Source of the DNA: Salisapilia sapeloensis | Lineage: Eukaryota > Oomycota > Peronosporomycetes > Peronosporales > Salisapiliaceae | DNA: 45,448 bases | Direction of reading: 5' to 3' | Assembly: GCA_023334545.1 (NCBI GenBank) | Contig: JAADVB010000156.1 | Location: 1 to 45,448, forward strand | Shown: piece by piece, positions 38,320 through 45,448 of the stretch | Numbering within the stretch: position 1 is the stretch's first letter | How the letters are laid out: every line of letters begins with the position of its first letter | The notes under the pieces: model-generated | Seen by the model: only the letters and a program-made list of their open reading frames with translations | Told to the model about the DNA's origin: nothing | The model's database searches: none | Position numbers and translations under genes: made by a program

Positions 38320-38901
38320 ATGATGAAGCGTTGCCAAGCCAAACAAGGTCTGCAGTCGGATTGGAATCCGGCATTGGAACAAGAGGATGAGGTCCTGTCA
38401 TCCTGGACGGCCATACATCCGGACGAGACGGTGACGGACGACGAGGACGTTGAAATCGGTCTGCCGTCTGATAATGAGGATCCTCAGCCGCCGCCGACGA
38501 GAACGAAAGACCACGCGCTAAATGTCCAAGTACCACTCCCGAGTTCATCGCCCAAGTGCCTCGGTCGACCTATGAAGATGACGGATCGAGCGACACCTTG
38601 CTCCCCGCCGGTGCCTATTCCTCGAAAGAGGTGGCACCGATCGCACACATCACCGCCTAAATTTAAAAATAAGCCAGAAGAACGAACGTACCCCATGTCT
38701 CCTCATCACCCAGTCGATTCGGACGATGAAGAGTTTAGTACGTGTCGGTGGCCGCAGAGCAGAGCGCAGTTATGGGATGAGAATTGGCATTTTAAGTTGT
38801 CACTGGAATCGCGCGAGAGCTTTGAGGCTGCTGCTCACCAAGCAGCTTCGGCCACGGATGATAGTTCAGCAGAGGAAGATGTGTTCGCCATGGACGATTG
38901 A
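38320..38901 (+). CDS. Hypothetical Pro/Ser/Asp-rich protein
   Basis: A 193-residue intronless frame starting MMKRCQAKQG. Most of it is disordered: an acidic patch (TDDEDVEIGLPSDNED), a Pro-rich basic middle (PPVPIPRKRW) and an acidic tail (SSAEEDVFAMDD). The only segment that looks structured is STCRWPQSRAQLWDENWHF plus a short helix (about 137-170). I recognise no family. It is a single ATG frame with an initiator-like sequence 60 bp upstream, which supports a real gene. Clusters of Ser-Pro and Thr-Pro suggest phosphorylation. Confidence 0.5.
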   Translation: MMKRCQAKQGLQSDWNPALEQEDEVLSSWTAIHPDETVTDDEDVEIGLPSDNEDPQPPPTRTKDHALNVQVPLPSSSPKCLGRPMKMTDRATPCSPPVPIPRKRWHRSHTSPPKFKNKPEERTYPMSPHHPVDSDDEEFSTCRWPQSRAQLWDENWHFKLSLESRESFEAAAHQAASATDDSSAEEDVFAMDD

Positions 38902-39230
38902 CCATCCACTCTTTTATTTCTCACGTAGGGTCTTTCCTTTCCATTTTGGGTCGACTGCACATGCGCTCGGCCGCTCCACCACAAGTACAACAAATTTATA
39001 TTAAGAAAATCACATCTGCTACCTTTGGATTTAACTGCGTACTACTGTATGCCACGTCTTTCGTATGCAAGCATCGGGCATAAGGGTTTCCGAGGATACA
39101 TGTAGAAAAGATTTCTTTGGATAGGAATCTTGTTGACGCATGCGCTATCGACTGGAGTGACAGTTTTTCCTCAGTAACGCTCGTTATCTTTAGTTTTCCC
39201 TGGGACATTCGGGGATTCACGAAAGAGCAC
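38902..39230. other. Intergenic spacer upstream of the Rab gene
   Basis: 329 bp with no supported gene. A plus-strand frame from 39117 runs into the Rab frame but begins in non-conserved sequence; the Rab start at 39231 is preferred. No TATA box or initiator was identified. Confidence 0.3.
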
Positions 39231-40145
39231 ATGGATCAACAAGGCTACGATGAACTGTACAAAGGTAGAACTTTTCATGCTAAGTTACCGATCGATGTAT
39301 TAAGTATGCGTGTAGTCGTCTTGGTAGGAGACCCAGGAGTCGGTAAGAGCAACCTACTTGCAACGTTCCTGGCGACAGACGACAAGAATCCGGATGCCGA
39401 TATGACAAAGTCGTTTAACGCCCATACGAGACCGACCATTGGCGTCGAATTTGGCACCAAGATCCTGCATCATCCAAACGGCGCTCGGATTAAAGTGCAA
39501 GTGTGGGACACAGGTAACGCATCTACAACTTTTATCCTGCCGTCGTATCGAATGGGCGCTCCGACTTACTCGAACTTGCTATGCACCCCATCAGCCGGTC
39601 AAGAACGTTACCGAGCCATCACGAACTCGTATGTATCTGCTTACATGGATCTTACCCTGTTCAAGAAGTGCAACTGTCATTGCGTGTATAGACATTACCG
39701 ACGTGCTGGAGGAGCTCTCATCGTGTACGACGTTTCCAGTACAAAATCTTTCGATCATGCGAAACTGTATTGGCTGGAAGAACTGAAGAAAGCATCGACG
39801 AAAGACAGTTTCTTGTCGAGTTGCATTTCCATTGTTGGCAACAAGACCGATTTGGAATTGGAAACCAATCTGAATGATACGTCTGAACCTACCCAGTCAT
39901 CCTTTGTATCGCCCATTGCACATGACAGTGTCGTGGAAGAGCTAGGTGTCAATGGAAGTCGAGTGTCCGCTAAAGCAGGCACCAACGTCTACCAGGCCTT
40001 TTACGACCTGATCATGCACATGTATGATTTAAACCATCAAAAGGATGAGCAATCAAGACCAACTCGTATCGACGCCGTTCAACCTATTCAACTGGAAGCC
40101 CTGCCGCTTCAACACTCACCACGAAAAACCAATAATTGTTGTTAG
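39231..40145 (+). CDS. Rab11-like small GTPase
   Basis: Four exons (39231-39264, 39316-39513, 39595-39628, 39692-40145; introns 51, 81 and 63 nt) give 239 residues. The first exon encodes only MDQQGYDELYK and the third about 11 residues. All G motifs are restored by splicing: P-loop GDPGVGKS (16-23), switch I PTIGVEF, WDTAGQERYRAITNSHYRRA (catalytic Gln80), NKTD and VSAKAG. The C terminus ends NNCC, a double-cysteine geranylgeranylation site. YDELYKVVLVGD and the RYRAITNSHYRRA block point to the Rab11/RabA group, which runs recycling endosomes and trans-Golgi export and may serve polarised growth. Unusual points are Pro18 in the P-loop, where Rabs normally have Ser, and a long acidic insert between NKTD and SAK. 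The stop lies 54 bp from that of the converging glutamate kinase. Confidence 0.9.
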   Translation: MDQQGYDELYKGRTFHAKLPIDVLSMRVVVLVGDPGVGKSNLLATFLATDDKNPDADMTKSFNAHTRPTIGVEFGTKILHHPNGARIKVQVWDTGNASTTFILPSYRMGAPTYSNLLCTPSAGQERYRAITNSYVSAYMDLTLFKKCNCHCVYRHYRRAGGALIVYDVSSTKSFDHAKLYWLEELKKASTKDSFLSSCISIVGNKTDLELETNLNDTSEPTQSSFVSPIAHDSVVEELGVNGSRVSAKAGTNVYQAFYDLIMHMYDLNHQKDEQSRPTRIDAVQPIQLEALPLQHSPRKTNNCC

Positions 40146-40199
40146 ACGCTATCAATATAATGGAACTGAAAGTCAATTCTATTATCCTTTCCAACATGT

Positions 40200-41278
40200 C
40201 TACAATTTGCTGGTAGGGTTGATACCAGAGTAGAGAGGATCGTCAGAGTCATCGACGTCGCCTAAGGGAGCACCAGGATGAGATACAAAGGTTGTGCCGA
40301 CTTCTTCTCCACGAACAATTTGAAGGATCACACCAGCTTCCATCTTTGCCACAATCGCACGACTGACCGAGCCACTGTCTACGGCTCGGATGCACGAGTT
40401 GGCTTTATCTTTCTGGCCGAGTGCACCGACCCGAGATCGCTTGTGTGTCACAGCAACATCACCAGCTTTAAACTGGTCGATCTTGACGTATCCATGTTCA
40501 TCTGGTGTTTCAGACTCACGAGGCAATCGATAGATGCCGTCGATATCAGTCAAGATCACGAACAAGTCAACTTCCATTTCTCGAGCAAATTGAGATGCGA
40601 GGGAATCATTATCCCATGCAATACGTTTATCTTGCACGAGAGGAATCGTACGCTTCGTAATGACGTCATTTTCATTAATCACAGGGATGATGCCGACATC
40701 AAGCAAGGATACGATAGTCCGTCTCAAGTTGCTACGAACCGCCGGATCTCGGAAGTCAGCATCGGATGACAGAATTTGGGAGCAGGCCATGTGGTATTGC
40801 GCAAATAGCAATTCGTACAGCGACTGCAAACCACTTTGACCTGCAGCTGCACATGCCTTTTCAAAGAAAGCTGGTGTTTCTTCATACTGTCCTCCCAAGT
40901 GCGACTACTTGCAATTTGCTTTAGTACTTTGTCGTTAATGCCTAGAAGGTAACGTACTTGCATAGATCCGGATAGGAGAAATTGACGTTGGAGAGCCATA
41001 CGGCCTATGGCAACGGCGCCACTAGAGATGAGGATGACTCGATACCCTTGCAAGTGCAACGAGGCAATCTATGTCAAGTCATGAGTTGGGTGACTGCTGA
41101 TATGTCATGATGGAACATAGACCTGTTCGATGAGTGCGCCAATTTGACCCATAGCGATGATCCCATTTGTTGAATGCACAATTTCAGTCCCGATCTTGAT
41201 CAGGATTGTTTTGGAGTTAGCTAAACTAGGCCGAGCCACTCTACCCGCCTTCATTTGAGCGCTGCTGCGTGGAGCCAT
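40200..41278 (-). CDS. Glutamate 5-kinase (first step of proline synthesis)
   Basis: Exons (minus) 41123-41278, 40958-41068 and 40200-40904, with introns of 54 and 53 nt, give 323 residues. The amino-acid-kinase fold is evident: IKIGTEIVHS (P-loop-like), MGQIGALIEQ|IASLHLQGYRVILISSGAVAIGR across the first junction, PVINENDVI, WDNDSLASQFA, LTDIDGIY and a final VILQIVRGEEVGTTF. The enzyme phosphorylates glutamate to glutamyl-5-phosphate with ATP. It is a separate polypeptide with no reductase domain as in plant and animal P5CS, and no room for a PUA domain as in many bacterial enzymes. The usual glycine-rich GTGGM/GRGGM motif is replaced by RVGALGQKDK, which may alter feedback inhibition or nucleotide handling; activity should not be assumed without a test. 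It is convergent with the Rab gene. Confidence 0.85.
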
Positions 41279-42186
41279 GTGGAGCTATCGATGTTTTCGC
41301 AACTCTTGTCCAAAAGAAAAGAAAATAGGTTAGCTAATAAATTCAATTGAAGTGATGTATACAAGTCAGTTTTCGACGTGCTTATGCGAGAACGGTTTGC
41401 TGCATTGCTGATTGCTATGGAGGCACTTGAATGTCTGCGTGTTTGCCGATGAATCACGGGATATATTCAAGTATTGATAAAATTGTGCATGGTTGCCATC
41501 CTACTAGTGGTTCTAAAGGTCACTTTGAAAGGAAAGATCATTTGAGCACATTAAGCCACGTACGTATCTGCGCTCAAAAGGAGATAGTTGATATACCGAA
41601 AGTGATGCAGAAATGGTCGCAATTAGACTGTGACTAAGGAGTAGGTTTCAATTGAAAAGGAGGAATCTTGGGTGTTTGATACGAGCAAAGAGGACAAGTC
41701 TCGTGTACGACAAATGAAATTGAGTCAGTACAGCCGAACTAGCTCATTCAGGTCCATAGAACTTGTGTTTTACCTGAAAATGATAGATGCTCTTCGAATT
41801 GCATGAAGGTTTATCGATATGGAAACTTCGCGTCAATCACGGTCTAGCCGCAAACAACAAGTCAAATGCAGATAAACAAATGAGAAAGACTATCGCTATC
41901 CTCCGGGTAGCTTTATAAACTCGTAGAAGTTTGAGCTGTATAAAGTTTTCCAAGCGTAAAGTTCTAGGTTTCCATTGGAGTGACCATCCTCATTCGTAGG
42001 CCCCACCAAGTACTGTGCACTAAGACGAAATCAGCATCTATAAACGATAGTTCATACTAGGCACAGCAAGCACACTGTTTTGTAGATCTACTACTTCTTT
42101 CATTATGCTTTCTTAATAAAATCTTTGTCGATTTGCTGGCAGCGAATGCTGTCAATCAATGCTTGTGAATTCTATTTAGCTCTTGT
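41279..42186. other. Gene-poor spacer between glutamate kinase and the coiled-coil gene
   Basis: About 900 bp, AT-rich, with no supported gene. A 68-codon plus-strand frame (41431-41637) lacks family motifs and context. The left part should hold the glutamate kinase promoter; the right part is 3' to the coiled-coil gene. No repeats or RNA genes recognised. Confidence 0.35.
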
Positions 42187-43449
42187 CTAACTACGTCCGT
42201 TCTGAACGTGATTCTCATTCGTCTCAAGCCACTCATCATATACGCGCGAGTGAAAATCCCCGCTACTGACGCCATCATCTACACGAATGCTAGGTCAGAG
42301 ACGTGATTGCAAGTTACAAACAAGCAGCTACCTTCGTCGGCACGAAGAGTATTGTATGACTCCTTTTTCTTGGCTTTGTGCCGTCGTTGGATAAGATAAT
42401 GGATAGCCTCCTCCGCAGCGATAATCGCTTCTCTCTAAGAATATTCAGAACCATAAATAAATAGGCGAATATACTTGACAGCAACTCTACTGTACCATTT
42501 CATCGAGCTGACCCATGGCATGCTCATACTTGTCCTCCATCTCCTTGTAGCGAGAATCTTTATTCTCCACTTCCTACTTACACTTTTAAGCAATGACATC
42601 CCAAGTTAATGAACAGATATATACCTTTTCCAAGACTGCGATTCGTTCCTCTTGTGCCTGCATCGTCCGTTCCTTGGATTCTACCCTTTCTTCTAACACT
42701 TCCACTCGCTTTTTCATCTCCATATTGCTCGCCACCGAGCGTTCACATATGGCTGCCAGACGCTCATACCTCCATCCTCCATCTTCACTCGATTCCACAT
42801 ACTCTTCCGTGGACGTATCACTCTCGGACTCGTCTTCCGATGCATACTCTGTTGTTTCAAGCTCAGAAAGCATCCGCTCAAGATGCTCTAACTCTCCACG
42901 AAGGTTTTCTATCAGACAGTCGTGAGCTTATGAAGACGTGTATTTATGACTTCCTATCTACCTTTGTTGATACCATGACCAGGAGAAGCCTGTCGTGATA
43001 GAGCTTGAGCGTTCGTTTGAGTTTTTTGATTAGAACTATGTCCTTTACGTCCTTCCTGATCCCTTTCTTCATGAATACCTGCACGATCTCTAGTTCTATT
43101 GCCAGGATGCTGCTGGTGTGAAGTAGTTCGACTGCTCGTCGACACTTTTCCACTCGTTTTCGATCGCTTGGGCTTCGATTGCTGCATTTTGGCGTACAAA
43201 GGACTACGTGCGACAAAGTGGGCTGTTGATACCTGCTTCAGATGCTTCTCGAGCTACATTACAAAAGCCGTTGGTCATCCACTTTATCCTCCCAAGTGCA
43301 TGCGTACGTACTTGTTCTTCCTGTGTGAGTCTATATTGCCGATCGTCCGTCAAATAACTGTTCCACTCTGGCCGACGTCGACGTTGTGGATATTCGTCTG
43401 TCGTCTGCGACCTCTTGGACGGCCATGCACCACCTTCCCGTCGTGCCAT
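42187..43449 (-). CDS. Coiled-coil protein of unknown function, six exons
   Basis: Exons (minus) 43312-43449, 42962-43253, 42625-42908, 42496-42573, 42332-42434 and 42187-42278, with introns of 51-61 nt, join in frame into 328 residues. None of the exons has its own obvious start except the first (MARREGGAWPSKRS). Residues 1-140 are basic and disordered, rich in Ser, Gln and Arg. A short helix (NLRGELEHLERMLSELE) and an acidic Glu/Ser stretch follow. The main coiled coil spans about 190-290, with clear heptads such as RVEVLEERVESKERT and EKEVENKDSRYKEMEDKYE, and ends in a basic QRRHKAKKK. The tail is acidic and soluble. No family is recognised; coiled coils of this kind are common in centrosomal, basal-body and trafficking proteins. 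It is divergent from the kanadaptin gene across 76 bp. Confidence 0.75.
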
Positions 43450-43525
43450 GCGTATAATTGCAAAATGCGCTGTCGGAATTGCAAAAGTGAATACAGCCCT
43501 AGCAAGTGTGCCACGGACGATCAGC
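43450..43525. promoter_or_regulatory. 76-bp divergent promoter with a direct repeat AATTGCAAAA
   Basis: The decamer AATTGCAAAA occurs at 43456-43465 and again at 43477-43486, 21 bp apart, which is two helical turns. It sits between the start codons of the coiled-coil gene and the kanadaptin gene. A shared transcription-factor site is inferred. No TATA box is present. Confidence 0.4.
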
Positions 43526-45297
43526 ATGAGCTATAGACCACCAGATTGGGCAAGCGAAGGCAGGAATATCCATGGATTGACCATGGAAGTCATCAAAAAT
43601 GGTGCTGTCATGGACACATTAGCTCTTCCATCCGTGGCATCGAGTGAAGCACATGCATATACACTTGTTGGTCGCCTACCAAAGCCAGAATGCGACCTCG
43701 TGCTTGATCATGGATCCATCTCTCGTCGTCATGCTGTCCTACTCTTTGATAGCAATGGAAGGATGTATTTACAGGATCTTAAAAGCACGCATGGCACTTT
43801 TATCAATAAGAAACGCGTGACATCGGACGAACCAGTGTCTTTGAACGTCGGCGACGTTATTGCGTTTGGTGAATCATCTCGTGTATACGTTGTCTGTGGC
43901 CCCGAAGATCTAATGCCTGGAGAGTACGATTCTGAAAATCTGCGTCAATGGAGAGACAAGGTATGTGGCGTACAGAAAGAGTGAAGTCGACAGAGAGCTA
44001 ACAAGCAAGTAGAGTGAGAAGCGAACGAAGAAGGCAAAGGAGAAGAGTGATACTAACAGTGGTGTCTCCTGGGGATTCGGAGAGGATGCTGAAGAAGAGG
44101 ATAGTGACGAGGAAGCATCAACAGACACGCATACCCATGAGGATAAATCCAAACTCCCAGCTTATCTTCGCAACGTACGTCCTTGCCTACTTTTTATTCG
44201 AGATAGCTGCTAATCCTTTTTTGTCACGATAGTTATCTGAACAACAGAATCCGTACGAATCTCGTATCGAGCGGTCGGATGTACACAAGAATGATGCCAA
44301 GTTGTTTGACCAGCTTCAAAAGAAATTATCCAAAATGTCCAACTTACAGTCCGAGAGTAACAAGATCTCTGCTAAACGATCGCAGTTATCTGGCTTGTCG
44401 GAAGGTCAGGAGCACACATTGGAACGGAATGAGCAACGTATTGAAGCGTTAAAGGGAGAAATAATGCAGTTGGAGGATCAGATTGACAATCGAAACCAAA
44501 GTCGAGAACGAAATCAAAAACTTCGTGGTTCGTCATTACGAAAGCGGACGGAAGAATCACATGCATATGACAGTGATGAAGACGAGTTCTATGATCGGAC
44601 AGCGGCCAACAAACGCAAGTTGGAAGAGCGTAAGCAAGGTGGTACGAAAGATGGAAGCAAAGTGGTGACCATGGAGTCGATACAGCATGACGTGGTACAG
44701 TTAAAGCAGCAACTTGCCAATGTGGAAGAGCAGCTAGCGAACACGCAAGCACCAGTGGAAGATAGTAAGACTGAGGACTCCTTAGATGCTTTTATGCATG
44801 AGATGAATGCAGACGTTCAGAGCAACCAAGTGGAGTCATTGACAAAGAAAAAGCAAGAGCTGGAAGAAGCATTGGCAAAACAAAACCAGCTTTTGGAAGT
44901 AGCTATGCCAGCACTTCAGTCGGTTCAGAAACCACAAACAGTGGATGTGCCGAAGGAAAAACCTAGTGTGACGAAGGTCGATGAGGTCGATGAGAAACCT
45001 GTTGTAAAAGACGTACCAAAGGCAGATACAAGGACAGAGGAGCAAGAAAGCAACGAGAAAGATGTTCAAGAGGTATTTGCTAAGGATGAAGAAAAGGGAG
45101 AGCGGGTAGAAGAGCCCAAAACAATGGAAGTGGAACCACAGCAGAGAAAAAAGAGGCGTGTGATGGGACCGAGTCTACCGTCCAGTGCCCCAAGTCACAA
45201 CACCAACGAATTGGAAGGAGGGGAACAAGTTTGGGTACCACCCAAAGATCAAACTGGAGATGGAAGGACCAAGCTCAATGATAAATTTGGGTACTGA
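43526..45297 (+). CDS. Kanadaptin (SLC4A1AP) homologue with FHA domain
   Basis: Exons 43526-43960, 44013-44174 and 44233-45297 (introns 52 and 58 nt) give 553 residues. The N-terminal part is a forkhead-associated (FHA) phosphothreonine-binding domain (about 25-125), with YTLVGRLPKPECDLVLDHGS, SISRRHAVLLF and STHGTFINKKRV. A charged linker ends LPAYLRN|LSEQQNPYESR. The middle and C-terminal parts are coiled coils (about 215-290, 345-410), an acidic stretch, a basic KKRRVMGPSLP, and the strongly diagnostic ending WVPPKDQTGDGRTKLNDKFGY with its N-terminal flank. The FHA plus WVPPxxQxGDGxTxLNxKxGY layout identifies kanadaptin, a mainly nuclear protein linked in other species to spliceosomes and pre-mRNA processing; its original link to anion-exchanger trafficking was found in mammals. 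Nuclear RNA-related function is inferred. Confidence 0.92.
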
Positions 45298-45396
45298 TCG
45301 TAAGCTTAACAAGAACGAGTTTGATGAAATGGATATAAAGCCTAGTTAATTATTTTGTACATCTATCGTCATCTACAGTTAGAGAGTCACTCTCGT
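45298..45396. other. 3' flank of the kanadaptin gene
   Basis: About 100 bp after the TGA stop, AT-rich, with no gene. It likely carries the kanadaptin terminator. Confidence 0.3.
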
Positions 45397-45448
45397 TTAG
45401 TCCTGGTGGCTCTCCAGTAAGTCTTGGCCGAAGCCGTCGAGCCACCAA
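45397..45448 (-). CDS. Possible C-terminal fragment of a minus-strand gene (cut by the window edge)
   Basis: Read on the minus strand, a frame enters from the right edge and ends at a TAA at 45397, encoding WWLDGFGQDLLESHQD. The residue mix looks protein-like, and a convergent neighbour would fit the pattern of close 3' ends in this window. A second minus frame is also open across the same bases, so the call is weak. No family can be assigned from 16 residues. Confidence 0.25.
   Translation of the reverse strand, partial: WWLDGFGQDLLESHQD

Noticed and set aside
41431-41637. 68-codon plus-strand frame in the spacer after glutamate kinase
   Set aside because: No motif, no splice context and atypical composition.
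43099-43536. 145-codon plus-strand frame over the coiled-coil gene and its promoter
   Set aside because: Antisense to a better supported spliced gene and rich in Cys/Phe/Leu without motifs.

Overview
The window is nuclear DNA of a eukaryote, most likely a zoospore-forming oomycete (stramenopile). The evidence is a complete flagellar outer-arm dynein heavy chain, a multi-membrane-span tyrosine-kinase-like (TKL) kinase, large ankyrin proteins, a near-perfect copy of the oomycete initiator motif, densely packed genes, and very short introns. I placed 30 introns by keeping frame and family motifs across GT..AG borders. They run from 48 to 105 nt and most are 50-60 nt. I cannot name the species. 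No mobile element, CRISPR array, rRNA or tRNA gene was recognised.

Layout, left to right. 353-928 (+) SLX9-type ribosome biogenesis factor, facing a 13.8-kb intronless dynein heavy chain (972-14792, -). 14999-17423 (-): five-exon M20 zinc peptidase/deacetylase and two-exon aspartyl/asparaginyl-hydroxylase-like protein. 17764-18678 (+) plant-IQM-like protein, facing a six-span TKL kinase with DFD in place of DFG (18726-21194, -). A gene-poor 1.3-1.5 kb follows. 22658-23539 (+) disordered protein; 23892-25020 (+) cyclin, facing a p24/emp24 cargo receptor (25063-26050, -). The p24 gene shares a 123-bp divergent spacer with a six-exon queuosine-salvage gene (26174-27445, +). 27863-29326 (+) BTB/T1-domain protein; 29726-30217 (-) acidic protein; 30325-31329 (-) RluA-type pseudouridine synthase, divergent from an ankyrin-TPR gene (31464-32992, +). 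Directly behind lies a 1,621-residue ankyrin-like gene (33058-37992, +). Then a small disordered protein (38320-38901, +), a Rab11-like GTPase (39231-40145, +) facing glutamate 5-kinase (40200-41278, -), a six-exon coiled-coil gene (42187-43449, -) and, divergent from it, a kanadaptin homologue (43526-45297, +). The right edge may hold the tail of another minus-strand gene.

The genes do not form one pathway. They are mostly housekeeping: ribosome and RNA modification, secretion, proline synthesis, transcription/cell cycle, motility. The less ordinary members are the six-span DFD kinase, the giant ankyrin/zinc/Trp-repeat protein and the coiled-coil protein. Architecture is a theme in itself: four convergent pairs have stop codons only 42-54 bp apart, and three divergent pairs share spacers of 76-134 bp.
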